DNA of 64,000 nt from Arthrobacter agilis (GTDB taxonomy: Bacteria > Actinomycetota > Actinomycetes > Actinomycetales > Micrococcaceae), in assembly GCF_030816075.1 (NCBI RefSeq), contig NZ_JAUSXO010000001.1:930001-994000 (forward strand), written 5' to 3'. Made by a program: the position numbers and the translations under genes. Below the pieces are notes generated by a model. It was not told the origin of the DNA. It saw only the letters and a list, made by a program, of their open reading frames with translations, and ran no database searches. Each line of letters begins with the position of its first letter. Position 1 is the stretch's first letter. Shown piece by piece: positions 1 to 10,648 of the stretch.

Positions 1-67
1 GGAGCTCCGCTCCGCGTTGACAAGGCACGGATTCTCTGGGCTTTCACCGGCCGGGATAGAGTCCTGA
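1..67 (+). CDS. murE: C-terminal end of a preceding CDS, probably murE (partial)
   Basis: The frame starting at base 2 is open from the window edge to a TGA at 65-67 and ends ELRSALTRHGFSGLSPAGIES. MurE C-termini often end in a run like 'DDR..LR.AL', and murE is the usual gene before murF, so this is probably the last 21 residues of UDP-MurNAc-tripeptide synthetase. The assignment rests on gene order and a weak C-terminal resemblance; only 21 codons are visible. The gap to murF is 6 bases, which suggests one transcript. Confidence 0.4.
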   Translation, partial: ELRSALTRHGFSGLSPAGIES

Positions 68-73
68 ACCGTC

Positions 74-1618
74 ATGATTGAATTCAGCGCAGCCGAGATC
101 GCGGCACTCACAGGCGGAATCCTCGTCGGCACCGATCCGGCCCTCCCCGCCGTCACCGTCACCTCCGCAGCCACCGATTCACGCGAATGCGTCCCCGGGT
201 CCCTCTTCGTCGCCAAGCCGGGCGAGGAGTCCGACGGGCACCTGTTCGTCGGCGCCGCGTTCGAGCGGGGCGCCGTCCTCGCGCTGGCCGAGCACGAGGT
301 CGCCGGACCGGACGGTGCCCCGTTCGCGGCCGTCGTCGTCCCCGACGCCGTCCTCGCCATGGGCGCACTGGCCGCCGAGACCGTCCGCCGGCTCCGCGCC
401 CATGGCGAGGTGACCGTCATCGGCATCACGGGCTCGGCCGGCAAGACCACCACCAAGGACCTCCTGGCCGGCATCCTCGCCACGCAGGCACCCACCGTCG
501 CCCCCCGCGGCTCCTACAACGGGGAGGTCGGCGTGCCCCTCACCGTGTTCGAGGCGGACTGGGACACGCGGTACCTCGTCATCGAGATGGGCGCCACCAA
601 GCCCGGCCACATCGCCTACCTCGCCTCCCTCGTCCAGCCGGACGTCGGCGTCGTCCTCGGGGTCGGTTCCGCCCACGCCGGCGAGTTCGGCGGCGTCGAG
701 AACATCGCCCGGGCCAAGGGCGAACTGTTCGAGGCGCTGTCCACGGCCGGCACCGCGGTCATCAACGCCGACGACGAACGCGTCCTCGCGATGCGGCACC
801 GGACCTCCGCCCGAACGGCGTTCTTCAGCGCCTCGGACGACTTCGCCGCGGAGGGCTCGGACGTGGTGCGTGCACGCAACAGCACGACCACGCCGGACGG
901 CAGCCCCTCCTTCACGCTGGTCTTCCCAGACGGCAGCGAGTACGACGTCGTGTCCCCGCTGCTCGGCCTCCACCACACCACCAACCTGCTCGCGGCGGCC
1001 ACGGCCGCCTACGAGGTGGGTTGCGCCCCCGCGAGCATCGCCGCGGGACTGCGCACGCTGGCGGCCTCGAGCCGCTGGCGGATGGAGCGCACCGAACGCG
1101 CCGACGGCGTGACGGTCATCAATGACGCCTACAACGCCAACCCCGAGTCCATGCGGGCCGCACTGCGGACCCTCGCGGAACTCGGACGCGCCCGGCACCG
1201 GCGCACCTGGGCGGTCCTCGGCGAGATGCTCGAGCTGGGGGACCGCTCCATCGAGGAGCACGACCTCCTCGGCCGCGTGGTGGTCCGGCTGAACATCTCC
1301 AAGCTCATCTGCGTGGGACCGAACACCCGCGCGCTGTTCAACGGCGCGGTGCTGGAGGGCTCGTGGGGGAGCGAAGCCGTGCACGTCGACGACGCCCTCG
1401 CCGCGGAGCGGATGCTCGCGGCCGAGCTCGAACCGGGCGACATCGTGCTCTTCAAGTCCTCCAACGGCGCGGGACTGCGTTTCCTCGGCGATCGCATCGC
1501 CGGCAACCAGCCGGCGGGAACCCCGGCCGACGCACCCGTCGGCCGTCCGGGTCCCCCCTCCGCAGACTCTGAGGCCGGCAGCGGACCTGCCGCCTCCGGA
1601 AAGGCCCAGCAGCCGTGA
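74..1618 (+). CDS. murF: UDP-N-acetylmuramoyl-tripeptide--D-alanyl-D-alanine ligase MurF
   Basis: MurF is the cytoplasmic Mur ligase that adds D-Ala-D-Ala to the UDP-MurNAc tripeptide using ATP. The ATP-binding loop [13 protein letters not shown] lies at about residues 117-129, and the central-domain motif [11 protein letters not shown] starts near residue 350, the usual order for Mur ligases. The 514 residues are a little longer than the typical 450-480 because of a Pro/Gly/Ala/Ser-rich tail from about residue 475. ATG at 74 is chosen because it keeps the whole N-terminal domain. The stop overlaps the mraY start by four bases (GTGA), so translation is probably coupled. Confidence 0.97.
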   Translation: MIEFSAAEIAALTGGILVGTDPALPAVTVTSAATDSRECVPGSLFVAKPGEESDGHLFVGAAFERGAVLALAEHEVAGPDGAPFAAVVVPDAVLAMGALAAETVRRLRAHGEVTVIGITGSAGKTTTKDLLAGILATQAPTVAPRGSYNGEVGVPLTVFEADWDTRYLVIEMGATKPGHIAYLASLVQPDVGVVLGVGSAHAGEFGGVENIARAKGELFEALSTAGTAVINADDERVLAMRHRTSARTAFFSASDDFAAEGSDVVRARNSTTTPDGSPSFTLVFPDGSEYDVVSPLLGLHHTTNLLAAATAAYEVGCAPASIAAGLRTLAASSRWRMERTERADGVTVINDAYNANPESMRAALRTLAELGRARHRRTWAVLGEMLELGDRSIEEHDLLGRVVVRLNISKLICVGPNTRALFNGAVLEGSWGSEAVHVDDALAAERMLAAELEPGDIVLFKSSNGAGLRFLGDRIAGNQPAGTPADAPVGRPGPPSADSEAGSGPAASGKAQQP

Positions 1619-2715
1619 TCGCACTCCTCATAGGCTCGGCCTCCGCCCTCGTCTTCGCCTTCGCCGGCACACCCCTGTTCATCCGCCTCCTCGTGAACAA
1701 GGGCTACGGCCAGTTCATCCGCGACGACGGGCCCACAGCCCACCACACCAAGCGCGGGACCCCCACCATGGGGGGCGCCGTGATCGTCGGTTCGGTGCTG
1801 CTGGCCTACTTCCTGACGCACCTGGTCATGATGGCGGCCGGATCCCCGTCGGGCGGCCCCAGCGCCTCGGGCCTGCTGCTGCTCTTCCTGGCCGCGGGCA
1901 TGGGACTCGTCGGGTTCGCCGACGACTACATCAAGATCTCTAAGCAGCGCAGCCTCGGCCTGAGCGCCCCGGCGAAGATCGCAGGGCAGACCGCCGTCGG
2001 CGTGGTCTTCGCCGTCCTGGCACTCCAGTTCCCGAACGGGGAGGGGAGGACGCCGGCGTCGACCGCCATCTCCTTCATCCGTGACACGCCGATCGACCTC
2101 GCGTTCGCCGGGACGGTCCTCGGGGCCATCCTCTTCGTCATCTGGTCCAACCTCATCATCACCGGCGCCAGCAACGGCGTGAATCTCGCCGACGGCCTGG
2201 ACGGGCTCGCCGCGGGCGCCTCCATCCTCGTGTTCGGCGCCTACATGCTGATCGGCATCTGGCAGAGCAACCAGAGCTGCGGTTCCCCGGGCGCAGGCGG
2301 CGTCTGCTACGAGGTCCGGGACCCCCTGGACCTGGCGCTGATCGCCGGCGCGATGAGCGGCGCGCTCGTGGGCTTCCTGTGGTGGAACACCTCACCCGCG
2401 AAGATCTTCATGGGCGACACCGGGTCCCTGGCCATCGGTGGGGCGATCGCCGGATTCGCGATCCTCTCCCGCACCGAACTGCTCCTCGTGATCCTGGCCG
2501 GACTGTTCGTGATGATCACGCTGTCCGTCATCATCCAGGTCGGCTACTTCAAGCTGTCCGGCGGCAAGCGCGTCTTCAAGATGGCGCCCCTGCAGCACCA
2601 CTTCGAGCTCAAGGGCTGGCAGGAGGTCACGGTGGTGGTCCGGTTCTGGATCCTCGCCGGGCTCTTCGTCGCCGGTGCCCTCGGGATCTTCTACGCGGAA
2701 TGGGTCGTCGGATGA
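1615..2715 (+). CDS. mraY: Phospho-N-acetylmuramoyl-pentapeptide transferase MraY
   Basis: MraY is an integral membrane enzyme that transfers phospho-MurNAc-pentapeptide to undecaprenyl phosphate, making lipid I. Its 366 residues contain many hydrophobic segments. The family motifs are visible: the Asp pair in FADDYIK at 103-104, NLADGLDG at about 190-197, MGDTGS at about 266-271 and the His-rich LQHHFE near 327. It starts with a GTG overlapping the murF stop and ends overlapping murD by ATGA. A loop with two cysteines (about residues 222-233, [11 protein letters not shown]) sits between membrane segments; this is lineage-type variation and not a known active-site element. Confidence 0.97.
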   Translation: MIALLIGSASALVFAFAGTPLFIRLLVNKGYGQFIRDDGPTAHHTKRGTPTMGGAVIVGSVLLAYFLTHLVMMAAGSPSGGPSASGLLLLFLAAGMGLVGFADDYIKISKQRSLGLSAPAKIAGQTAVGVVFAVLALQFPNGEGRTPASTAISFIRDTPIDLAFAGTVLGAILFVIWSNLIITGASNGVNLADGLDGLAAGASILVFGAYMLIGIWQSNQSCGSPGAGGVCYEVRDPLDLALIAGAMSGALVGFLWWNTSPAKIFMGDTGSLAIGGAIAGFAILSRTELLLVILAGLFVMITLSVIIQVGYFKLSGGKRVFKMAPLQHHFELKGWQEVTVVVRFWILAGLFVAGALGIFYAEWVVG

Positions 2716-4283
2716 GCGCGGCAGACGGACACACCCCCGGCTGGGAGACCCCCCGCCTGAAGGACCTCACCACCTGGGACGCCGACTGGGCCGGCCTGCG
2801 CGTCGTCGTCGCCGGCATCGGCGCCTCCGGCTTCTCCGCCGCGGACACGCTGATCGAACTCGGCGCCGTCGTCGTCGTCGTGGACGCCGGCGCCACGGCG
2901 GAGAACGAGGCGAAGGCGGACACCCTGCGGATCGTCGGCGCCCGCGACGTCCTGCTCGGGGCGGAGCACGCCGCGACACTCCCACGCGTCGACGGCGAGA
3001 TGCCCGACCTCGTGGTGACCTCACCCGGCTGGCGGCCCACCCAGCCGCTGCTCGCGGAGGCCGCAGGTGCCGGCGTACCGATCTGGGGCGACGTCGAACT
3101 GGCCTGGCGCGTCCGCGTGCGCGAAGGGCGCCCCACCGCGGAGTGGCTGACCATCACCGGGACCAACGGCAAGACCACCACCGTCGGCCTCACCGAGTCC
3201 ATGCTCCTGGCCGGCGGCAAGCGCGCGGTCGCCGCCGGCAACGTCGGCACCCCCATCCTCGACGTCATCCGCGACCCGCAGGGCTACGACTTCCTCGCGG
3301 TGGAACTGTCCAGCTTCCAGCTGCACTGGTCGCATTCCCTCTCGCCGCTGGCGAGCGTCTGCCTCAACGTCGCCGAGGACCACGTGGACTGGCACGGCAG
3401 CTACGAGGCCTACCTCGCCGCCAAAGCATCGGTCTACGAGCGGACGCGCGTCGCGTGCATCTACAACGTGGAGCAGCGCGAGACCGAGGCCATGGTCGAG
3501 GAGGCCGACGTCATCGAGGGCTGCCGCGCCGTGGGCTTCACCACCGGCATGCCGTCGATCAGCATGATGGGCGTCGTCGAGGACCTCCTCGTGGACCGCG
3601 CCTTCATCGAACAGCGCAAGGACTCCGCCGCCGAGCTCGCCGCCATCAGTGAACTCGGCGAGGTCGTGCCGCGTCACCTGGTCGCCAACGCCCTCGCCGC
3701 AGCGGCGCTCGTCCGGGCAGCCGGCCTCCCGACCGCCGCGGTGCGCGACGGCATCAGGGCCTTCCAGCCCGGCGACCACCGCATCCAGGTGGTCGCGAAC
3801 GAGGACGGGGTGCTCTGGATCAACGATTCGAAGGCCACGAACCCGCACGCGGCCTCCGCATCCCTCGCCTCCTTCCAGTCGGTGGTGTGGATCGCCGGCG
3901 GCCTGTCGAAGGGCGTGTCCTACGACGCGCTCGTCAGGGACCACGCGCAGCGACTCCGCGCCGTCGTCCTGCTCGGCGCGGACCCGACGCCGCTGCAGGG
4001 CGCTCTCGCCCGACACGCACCCGATGTCCCGGTCTCCCTGCACCCCAGCACCCAGACTGGACACGGGCACGACGGCGGGTCACCCGACCCGGCGACCGGC
4101 GAGGCCCTGATGCAGTGGGCCGTCACCGAAGCAGCACGCCTCGCCAGGGACGGCGACACCGTGCTGATGGCGCCTGCCGCCGCATCGATGGACCAGTTCT
4201 CCTCCTACGCGCACCGGGGGACCGCCTTCATGGCCGCCGTCGGCGCACGCGGTGGCCAGGGGACAATCGCGAAGGAGTCGTGA
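2712..4283 (+). CDS. murD: UDP-N-acetylmuramoyl-L-alanine--D-glutamate ligase MurD
   Basis: MurD adds D-glutamate to UDP-MurNAc-L-Ala in the cytoplasm. The 523-residue protein has an N-terminal Rossmann-like segment ([14 protein letters not shown]), the ATP loop GTNGKTTT at 150-157, and the C-terminal ligase domain with [11 protein letters not shown]. The ATG at 2712 overlaps the mraY stop and is preferred to an in-frame upstream start at 2379 that lies wholly inside mraY. About 40-70 residues longer than enteric MurD, with extra residues at the N-terminus and in the C-terminal domain. Confidence 0.96.
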   Translation: MSAADGHTPGWETPRLKDLTTWDADWAGLRVVVAGIGASGFSAADTLIELGAVVVVVDAGATAENEAKADTLRIVGARDVLLGAEHAATLPRVDGEMPDLVVTSPGWRPTQPLLAEAAGAGVPIWGDVELAWRVRVREGRPTAEWLTITGTNGKTTTVGLTESMLLAGGKRAVAAGNVGTPILDVIRDPQGYDFLAVELSSFQLHWSHSLSPLASVCLNVAEDHVDWHGSYEAYLAAKASVYERTRVACIYNVEQRETEAMVEEADVIEGCRAVGFTTGMPSISMMGVVEDLLVDRAFIEQRKDSAAELAAISELGEVVPRHLVANALAAAALVRAAGLPTAAVRDGIRAFQPGDHRIQVVANEDGVLWINDSKATNPHAASASLASFQSVVWIAGGLSKGVSYDALVRDHAQRLRAVVLLGADPTPLQGALARHAPDVPVSLHPSTQTGHGHDGGSPDPATGEALMQWAVTEAARLARDGDTVLMAPAAASMDQFSSYAHRGTAFMAAVGARGGQGTIAKES

Positions 4284-5689
4284 TGGCGACCACGCCAACC
4301 CGCCCGGGAGGGCGCAAGCCCTCCGTCCGTCCTGCGCGCATCACGGAACCCGGCAGACCCGCCGGTCCGGCCACCGGGACCCGGCGCGGCTCCGGACCGA
4401 CGAGCGCCGCGGCCAAGGCCCACACCGTCAAGGCGGGCACCTCGACGGCCGTCGAGGCTCCCGAGGCGCCCGAGGACCAGCGCGAGAAGGGCCTCCGTGC
4501 GCGCCTCCGGCGCGGCTGGGCGTTCCTGGAGGGCTCGGACCGCACGCCCTCCGGGTCGAGCTACTACCTGATCCTCGGGTCGGCGCTCGCCCTCACGGCC
4601 ATCGGCCTCATGATGGTCCTCTCGGCGTCCTCCGTGGAGGCCATCTCCGAGGGCAAGGACACCTTCGACCTCTTCCTCAAGCAGGCCATGTGGGCCGGCG
4701 CGGGACTCGTCCTGATGGTGGTGCTCTCCCGGCTCGGCCCGCGCGCGTACAAGGGGCTGGCGTGGCCCAGTCTCGGGATCGCCGTCGTGCTGCTGATCCT
4801 CGTGCTCGTGATCGGCGTCGAGATCAACGGCAACAAGAACTGGATCAGGATCGGGAGCCAGACCTTCCAGCCGTCCGAACCGACCAAGCTCGCCCTGGCC
4901 CTCTGGTTCGCGGCCGTGCTCGAACGCAAGAAGGCCCTCATCCGGGACTGGAAGCACGCCATGATCCCGGCCCTGCCCTTCGGCGGCCTGCCCATCGGGC
5001 TCGTCCTGATCGGCGGGGACCTCGGGACCGGCCTGGTGCTCATGATGATCGCGGGAGCCGCCCTCTTCTTCGCGGGCGCGCCGCTGAAGCTGTTCAGCCT
5101 CGCCGGCCTCGCCGCGCTGGCCGGGTCCCTGCTGATGGTCGCCACCAGCTCCAACCGCGGCGGGCGCATCAGCGCGTGGCTGGGCCTGAACTGCGACGAC
5201 GGCGCGGACCTGTGCCTGCAGTCCAACAACGGCCTGTTCGCCATGGCCTCCGGCGGCTGGTTCGGCGTGGGGATCGGCCAGAGCCGGCAGAAGTGGAACT
5301 GGATCCCCGAGGCGCACAACGACTTCATCTTCGCGATCATCGGCGAGGAGTTCGGATTCCTCGGCACCTTCGTCGTCATCCTCCTGTTCGGCATCCTCGC
5401 GGTGGCCACCATCCGGGTGGCGCTGCGCTACAGCGACCCCTTCGTGCGGATCCTCATGGGTTCGATCCTCGTCTGGCTCATCGGGCAGGCCTTCGTCAAC
5501 ATCGGCATGGTCACGGGGCTGCTGCCCGTGATCGGCGTGCCGCTGCCCTTCATCTCCTACGGAGGTTCGGCCCTCACCTTCACGCTCGCGGCGGTCGGCG
5601 TCCTGCTGTCCTTCGCCCGCAAGATGCCGCACATGCCCGACACCCCCGCACCGTCCCCCACCCCGAGAAGAGAACCCGCACTTCCATGA
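4283..5689 (+). CDS. ftsW: Septal peptidoglycan polymerase FtsW (SEDS family)
   Basis: FtsW is a SEDS-family glycosyltransferase that polymerises lipid II at the septum with a class B penicillin-binding protein. The 468 residues begin with about 85 cytoplasmic residues rich in Arg, Pro, Ala and Thr, followed by some ten hydrophobic segments. The SEDS signature [13 protein letters not shown] lies near residues 420-432. Start: ATG at 4283 is preceded by AAGGAG at 4272-4277 with five bases between, and shares one base with the murD stop. The long basic N-terminal tail is common in actinobacterial FtsW. RodA is the main alternative, but the murD-murG context favours FtsW. Confidence 0.93.
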   Translation: MATTPTRPGGRKPSVRPARITEPGRPAGPATGTRRGSGPTSAAAKAHTVKAGTSTAVEAPEAPEDQREKGLRARLRRGWAFLEGSDRTPSGSSYYLILGSALALTAIGLMMVLSASSVEAISEGKDTFDLFLKQAMWAGAGLVLMVVLSRLGPRAYKGLAWPSLGIAVVLLILVLVIGVEINGNKNWIRIGSQTFQPSEPTKLALALWFAAVLERKKALIRDWKHAMIPALPFGGLPIGLVLIGGDLGTGLVLMMIAGAALFFAGAPLKLFSLAGLAALAGSLLMVATSSNRGGRISAWLGLNCDDGADLCLQSNNGLFAMASGGWFGVGIGQSRQKWNWIPEAHNDFIFAIIGEEFGFLGTFVVILLFGILAVATIRVALRYSDPFVRILMGSILVWLIGQAFVNIGMVTGLLPVIGVPLPFISYGGSALTFTLAAVGVLLSFARKMPHMPDTPAPSPTPRREPALP

Positions 5690-6807
5690 CACCCGCCTCC
5701 ACTCCTGAACGCACCGTGTCGGTGGTCCTCGCGGGCGGCGGCACGGCGGGCCACATCAGCCCGCTGCTCGCGATCGCGGGGGCGATCGTCGACCGCCAGC
5801 CCGGTGCCCGCATCACCGCCGTGGGCACCGAGGCCGGCATGGAGACGCGCCTCGTCCCGGCCGCCGGGTTCGAGCTGCGGACCATCGACCGCGTGCCCAT
5901 GCCGCGGCGGCCGTCCATCGACCTCGTCAAGCTGCCGGTGCGTCTCGTCCGAGCGGTCCGCCAGGCCCGCGCGATCGTCGCGGACTCCGCGGCCGACGTC
6001 GTCGTCGGGGTGGGCGGGTACGTCTCCACCCCCGTGTACCTCGCGGCCTGGACGCGCCGCGTCCCCGTGGTCATCCACGAGGCGAACGCCCGGCCCGGGA
6101 TGGCCAACCGGGTGGGCGCCCGGATCGCCGCGCGCGTCGCGGTCGCCTTCGACGGCACCGGCCTCGGCGACGCGGTGCTGGTGGGCATGCCCATGCGCCG
6201 GAGCATCGCCGACCTCGACCGGTCGAGCGCCCGCGCCGACGCGCGGACGTCCCTCGGGCTGGACCCGGAACGCCCCACCCTGATCGTGACGGGCGGGTCC
6301 TCCGGGGCGGCGAGCCTCAACAGGGCCGTCGCCGCCGCCGTCCCCGACCTCACAGCGGCCGGCGTGCAGATCCTCCACATCACCGGGCGCGGCAAGCAGG
6401 TGACGGGGCAGGACGGCGCCCCGCTCGCCGCGGACGGCTACCGCCAGATCGAGTTCGTGGACGGCATGGAGCGCGTCTACGCCGCCGCCGACCTCCTGGT
6501 CGCGCGCGCCGGCGCGGCCACCGTGAGCGAGGTGAGCGCCGTGGGCCTTCCCGCCGTGCTCGTGCCGCTGCCGCACGGCAACGGCGAGCAGCGGCTCAAC
6601 GCAGCGGGACTCGTCGCCTCCGGCGGAGCCCTCCTCGTGGACGACGCGGACTTCACGGCCGCCTGGATCCGCGAGCACATCCCCGCACTCGTCACCGATC
6701 CGGCACGCCTGGCCGCCATGTCGGCGGCGTCCTACGCCCAGGGCGTCCGGGACGCGGACCGGCGCATGGCGGACCTGGTCCTCGACGCGGCCCGGAGCGC
6801 CCGATGA
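5686..6807 (+). CDS. murG: UDP-GlcNAc:lipid I N-acetylglucosaminyltransferase MurG
   Basis: MurG converts lipid I to lipid II on the inner face of the membrane. It is a GT-B glycosyltransferase of 373 residues. The lipid-binding glycine loop GGGTAGH is at 17-23, a second glycine-rich stretch [11 protein letters not shown] starts near 203, and the UDP-GlcNAc-binding region has RAGAATVSE near 274 and [13 protein letters not shown] near 295. The start overlaps the ftsW stop by ATGA and the stop overlaps murC by ATGA, so the whole set appears translationally coupled. Confidence 0.97.
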   Translation: MTPASTPERTVSVVLAGGGTAGHISPLLAIAGAIVDRQPGARITAVGTEAGMETRLVPAAGFELRTIDRVPMPRRPSIDLVKLPVRLVRAVRQARAIVADSAADVVVGVGGYVSTPVYLAAWTRRVPVVIHEANARPGMANRVGARIAARVAVAFDGTGLGDAVLVGMPMRRSIADLDRSSARADARTSLGLDPERPTLIVTGGSSGAASLNRAVAAAVPDLTAAGVQILHITGRGKQVTGQDGAPLAADGYRQIEFVDGMERVYAAADLLVARAGAATVSEVSAVGLPAVLVPLPHGNGEQRLNAAGLVASGGALLVDDADFTAAWIREHIPALVTDPARLAAMSAASYAQGVRDADRRMADLVLDAARSAR

Positions 6808-8279
6808 ACGCCGGGCGTCCCGGAACCGGTCGTGCTGCAGTGCCCGGAAACCCCGAGGGGACAGCGCTATCCGGCGCTGGCCTGCAGGAACCCGTGCACT
6901 TCATCGGCCTGGGCGGCGCCGGCATGTCCGCGGTCGCGCGCGTCCTCCTCGGCCAGGGGGTGCGCGTCTCCGGTTCCGACGCAGCCGAGTCGAAGGGACT
7001 GCGCGCTCTCGCGGCGCTCGGCGCGGACGTCCACGTGGGGCATTCCGCCGACACCGTCCCCGACGGCGGCACCGTCGTCATCTCCTCGGCGATCCGCCCG
7101 ACGAATCCCGAACTCGCCGAGGCGCGCCGCCGCGGACTGCCCGTCCTGCACCGCTCCGAGGCCCTCGCCGCGGCCATGCACGGCCAGCAGGCCGTCGCCG
7201 TGGCCGGCACCCACGGCAAGACCACGACGACGGCGATGATCACCGTCCTGCTCCGCGAAGCCGGCCTCGCGCCGTCCTTCGCCATCGGTGGCGACGTGGC
7301 GGCGCTCGGCGTGAACGCCGCGTGGACCGGCGGCGACGTCTTCGTCGCCGAAGCCGACGAATCCGACGGCTCCTTCCTCAACTACTCCCCACGGATCGCG
7401 GTGGTCACCAACGTCGAGGCGGACCACCTGGACCACTACGGCACGGCCGACGCCGTCCACGCCTCCTTCCGGGAGTTCGCCCGGCGGCTGCCCGAGGACG
7501 GGCTGCTCGTGGCCTGCGCGGACGATCCCGGCGCCGCAGCCCTCGCCGCCGGCGTGCACGAGCCGCGCAGGGTCCGCACCTACGGGTACGCGGACACCGC
7601 CGACCTCCGCATCAGCGCCACGCGGGCCGTCGGGAGCACCACCAACAGCGTGCTCTCCTTCGCCGTCGACGGCCTGGACGCCCAGCAGGAACTGCAGCTC
7701 GGCGTCCCCGGACGCCACAACATCCTCAACGCCACAGCGGCCTTCGCCGTGGCGCTCGAGCTCGGCGTGGACCCCGCCGTCGCCGCGGCCGCGCTGTCGC
7801 TGTTCTCGGGCGCGGCACGCCGCTTCGAGGCCCGGGGCGAGGGCGACGGCGTCCGCGTGTTCGACGACTACGCCCATCACCCGACGGAGGTGCAGGCCGC
7901 CCTCACGGCAGCACGGACCGTCGCGGGGGAGCACCGTGTGCACGCGCTCTTCCAGCCGCACCTGTTCTCCCGCACCCGGGAGTTCGCCGCGGGATTCGCG
8001 ACGGCGCTCTCGCTCGCGGACACCGCCACCGTCCTGCCGGTCTACGCAGCGCGTGAGGACCCCGTGGACGACATCGGGGGCTGGACGATCACGGACCTCC
8101 TGCCCGGCGCCGCCTATGTCGAGGACCCCGAGGAGGCCGTACGCTCGGTCACCGCGCAGGCGCGGCCCGGCGACATCGTCCTCACCATCGGTGCCGGCGA
8201 CGTCACGCAGTACGGTGCCCAGCTCGTCTCCCGGCTCCGGGAGCGCGCGGCACACGATCGGGCGGGGGCGCCGGAGTGA
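6804..8279 (+). CDS. murC: UDP-N-acetylmuramate--L-alanine ligase MurC
   Basis: MurC begins the peptide stem by adding L-alanine to UDP-MurNAc. Visible motifs in the 491 residues are the N-terminal nucleotide fold ([13 protein letters not shown], about residues 34-46), the ATP loop [11 protein letters not shown] near 135, EADESDGSF, and DDYAHHPTE near 354 in the ligase domain. The first 30 residues before the fold are Gly/Pro/Thr-rich; a later start is possible, but the ATG at 6804 overlaps the murG stop as expected in this operon. Confidence 0.97.
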   Translation: MNAGRPGTGRAAVPGNPEGTALSGAGLQEPVHFIGLGGAGMSAVARVLLGQGVRVSGSDAAESKGLRALAALGADVHVGHSADTVPDGGTVVISSAIRPTNPELAEARRRGLPVLHRSEALAAAMHGQQAVAVAGTHGKTTTTAMITVLLREAGLAPSFAIGGDVAALGVNAAWTGGDVFVAEADESDGSFLNYSPRIAVVTNVEADHLDHYGTADAVHASFREFARRLPEDGLLVACADDPGAAALAAGVHEPRRVRTYGYADTADLRISATRAVGSTTNSVLSFAVDGLDAQQELQLGVPGRHNILNATAAFAVALELGVDPAVAAAALSLFSGAARRFEARGEGDGVRVFDDYAHHPTEVQAALTAARTVAGEHRVHALFQPHLFSRTREFAAGFATALSLADTATVLPVYAAREDPVDDIGGWTITDLLPGAAYVEDPEEAVRSVTAQARPGDIVLTIGAGDVTQYGAQLVSRLRERAAHDRAGAPE

Positions 8280-9172
8280 CGCCGCGGAAACCGGCGGCAA
8301 CCCGTGCGGCGTCCCGCCCCGCCACACCGGCATCGTCCACCCCGGCGTCCCCGGCGTCCTCCAGCGCATCATCCCCGGCGTCCACGCGTGGCCCCCAGAC
8401 GGCGGGCGGGACGGTCTCGCAGCTCGACCGCAGCGGCGGCGGCACACCGCCGGGCAAGATCCTGGACTTCCCGACGCCACGGAAGTCGCACCGGGTCCGG
8501 AACATCGTCCTCGCGGTCACCGCCGTGGTGCTGGTACTCGGCGGCGTGGTGGCCTACGTGGTCTTCTCGCCGGCCCTCGCCCTGCGGACCGTGGTGGTCG
8601 AGGGCAACGCGCTGGTCCCCACCCAGGAGGTGGACGCGGCGCTCGGTCCGCTGCTGGGCACCCCGCTGACGCGGATCTCGCCGGGCCAGGTCCGCGGGCT
8701 GCTCGCGGACAAGGCGCCCATCGAGGACGTCCAGATCGCCGCGGAGCCGCCGTCCACACTCGTGGTCACGGTGCGCGAGCGTGTTCCCGTCGCCGTGCTG
8801 CAGAGCGGTCGGGAGTTCGTGCTGATCGACTCCGAGGGCCGGCAGCTCGCGAGTGTCGCCCAGCGGGACCAGGTCAAGCTGCCCCTGATCGACGGCGGGA
8901 CCAACGCGGTCAACTCGGCGGTCTTCTCCTCCATCACCACCGTGCTGGCCGAACTGCCCGTGGGCGTGCTGTCCCGGCTGAACAATGCCTCCGCAGCGAG
9001 CGTGGACTCCATCCAGCTGTCGCTCTCCGGCGACCAGCGGATCTTCTGGGGCAGCTCGGAGCGCAGCGCCGAGAAGGCCCGGGTGCTCGAGGCCATGCTG
9101 GCCATGCCGGCGAGCGACCCGCCCGTCCGCGAGTTCGACGTCAGCACACCCGACCGTCCGGTCACGCGATGA
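8276..9172 (+). CDS. ftsQ: Cell division protein FtsQ (DivIB family)
   Basis: FtsQ is a bitopic divisome protein that links early and late division factors. The 298 residues have a Pro/Ser/Ala-rich cytoplasmic tail of about 75 residues, one membrane helix at about 78-100 (IVLAVTAVVLVLGGVVAYVV), then a POTRA-type domain (TVVVEGNALVPTQEVDAAL) and the FtsQ/DivIB beta domain. GTG at 8276 overlaps the murC stop. It is the last gene before the separate ftsZ promoter region. Confidence 0.92.
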   Translation: MTPRKPAATRAASRPATPASSTPASPASSSASSPASTRGPQTAGGTVSQLDRSGGGTPPGKILDFPTPRKSHRVRNIVLAVTAVVLVLGGVVAYVVFSPALALRTVVVEGNALVPTQEVDAALGPLLGTPLTRISPGQVRGLLADKAPIEDVQIAAEPPSTLVVTVRERVPVAVLQSGREFVLIDSEGRQLASVAQRDQVKLPLIDGGTNAVNSAVFSSITTVLAELPVGVLSRLNNASAASVDSIQLSLSGDQRIFWGSSERSAEKARVLEAMLAMPASDPPVREFDVSTPDRPVTR

Positions 9173-9297
9173 TGCGGGTCCGCAGGGGGAGGGACGGCGT
9201 CCGCGGGACCGGCCTTTTCGAGGGGATCCCGGCCGGCGATCAGAGACCGGCGCAGAGGGCAACACGGGGCGACACGCCGACACGCGGTGCCCGGTCT

Positions 9298-9326
9298 TTG
9301 CAACGCGCAGCGTATGCACCTAGCGT
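9298..9326 (+). promoter_or_regulatory. Candidate ftsZ promoter
   Basis: A -35-like TTGCAA (9298-9303) and a -10-like TAGCGT (9321-9326) are separated by 17 bases, in the 282-base gap between ftsQ and ftsZ. A start site near 9333 would give a leader of about 120 bases. It fits a dedicated ftsZ promoter downstream of the mur genes. Read from consensus only. Confidence 0.55.
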
Positions 9327-9348
9327 CAAGGATAGAAGTTACCTGACA

Positions 9349-9380
9349 TAACGTTAACTCTCAACCTGAACGTTAACGTT
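9349..9380 (+). promoter_or_regulatory. Paired palindromes in the ftsZ leader
   Basis: The 9-mer AACGTTAAC occurs twice, at 9350-9358 and 9369-9377, 19 bases apart. The second copy is part of a perfect 12-bp palindrome AACGTTAACGTT (9369-9380) followed by a T run; the first contains the 8-bp palindrome TAACGTTA. They lie in AT-rich DNA between the candidate promoter and the ftsZ start, where a repressor dimer pair could bind. No known regulator is recognised. Confidence 0.5.
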
Positions 9381-9454
9381 TTTTCTCGTGAAGGTTCGGC
9401 CGAATACTCGGCAGCCCCCGTACAGCACACAGATTCGAACAAGGGACACAGGAC

Positions 9455-10645
9455 GTGGCAGCACCTCAGAATTACTTGGCCGTCATCAAGGTCGTCGGCA
9501 TCGGCGGCGGCGGCGTCAACGCCGTCAACCGGATGATCGAGGTCGGGCTCCGCGGCGTGGAGTTCATCGCCATCAACACGGATGCCCAGGCGCTGCTCAT
9601 GAGCGACGCGGACGTCAAGCTCGACGTCGGGCGCGAGCTCACCCGCGGCCTCGGCGCAGGAGCGGACCCCGAGGTCGGCCGGCGCGCCGCGGAGGACCAC
9701 TCCGAGGAGATCGAGGAAGTCCTGCGCGGAGCCGACATGGTCTTCGTGACCGCCGGCGAGGGAGGCGGCACCGGTACCGGTGGCGCCCCCGTCGTCGCGC
9801 GCATCGCGCGCTCCCTCGGCGCCCTGACCATCGGCGTGGTCACCCGCCCCTTCACCTTCGAGGGACGCCGCCGCTCCAACCAGGCCGAGAGCGGCATCGA
9901 CACCCTCCGCGAGGAGGTCGACACCCTCATCGTCATCCCGAACGACCGGCTGCTGTCCATCAGCGACCGCAACGTCTCGATGCTCGACGCGTTCCGTTCG
10001 GCGGACCAGGTGCTGCTCTCCGGTGTCCAGGGCATCACCGACCTCATCACCACGCCGGGCCTGATCAACCTCGACTTCGCCGACGTGAAGTCCGTGATGC
10101 AGGGCGCCGGCTCGGCGCTCATGGGCATCGGCTCCGCACGCGGTGAGGACCGGGCCGTGAAGGCTGCGGAACTGGCCATCGCGTCGCCGCTCCTCGAGGC
10201 ATCCATCGACGGCGCGCACGGCGTGCTGCTCTCGATCCAGGGCGGCTCCGACCTCGGTCTGTTCGAGATCAACGAGGCCGCGCGCCTCGTGCAGGAGGTC
10301 GCGCACCCGGAGGCCAACATCATCTTCGGCGCCGTGATCGACGACGCCCTGGGCGACGAGGCGCGCGTGACGGTCATCGCAGCCGGGTTCGACCAGGTGG
10401 ACGCCACCTCGCAGCCCGCTGCAGCGGCGGCTCCCGCCAGCCGCCCCGCCGTCGCCCCGAGCGTCGGCGGCGACCAGCGCATGCCCGCCACCGCCGGCCT
10501 CGGCGCATGGTCGCAGCAGCGCGCGCAGAACGTCCAGGCCGTGCCCGCCGATTCGGGCTTCGACGTGGACCTCCCCGCGATCGTGGAGCCGGACCTCTCC
10601 GCCGGCCGCTCGGACGACCTCGACGTACCCGACTTCCTGAAGTAG
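9455..10645 (+). CDS. ftsZ: Cell division protein FtsZ
   Basis: FtsZ is the tubulin-like GTPase that forms the Z ring. The 396 residues contain the N-terminal nucleotide segment [13 protein letters not shown], the tubulin signature [13 protein letters not shown] near 104, and the T7 loop [12 protein letters not shown] Pro/Ala/Gln-rich linker from about 315 leads to the conserved C-terminal peptide [10 protein letters not shown], the probable SepF/FtsW contact. Start: GTG at 9455, with AAGGGA at 9441-9446 eight bases upstream. It is separated from ftsQ by its own leader region and followed closely by pgeF. Confidence 0.98.
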   Translation: MAAPQNYLAVIKVVGIGGGGVNAVNRMIEVGLRGVEFIAINTDAQALLMSDADVKLDVGRELTRGLGAGADPEVGRRAAEDHSEEIEEVLRGADMVFVTAGEGGGTGTGGAPVVARIARSLGALTIGVVTRPFTFEGRRRSNQAESGIDTLREEVDTLIVIPNDRLLSISDRNVSMLDAFRSADQVLLSGVQGITDLITTPGLINLDFADVKSVMQGAGSALMGIGSARGEDRAVKAAELAIASPLLEASIDGAHGVLLSIQGGSDLGLFEINEAARLVQEVAHPEANIIFGAVIDDALGDEARVTVIAAGFDQVDATSQPAAAAAPASRPAVAPSVGGDQRMPATAGLGAWSQQRAQNVQAVPADSGFDVDLPAIVEPDLSAGRSDDLDVPDFLK

Positions 10646-10648
10646 TCG

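Noticed and set aside
17-22. TTGACA as a murF -35 box
   Set aside because: No -10 hexamer is found 16-18 bases downstream, and it lies in the probable murE 3' end.
2379-2711. Extension of murD into mraY (in-frame start at 2379)
   Set aside because: The extra 111 residues are Arg/Pro-rich, lie inside mraY, and ATG 2712 overlaps the mraY stop as is usual in this operon.
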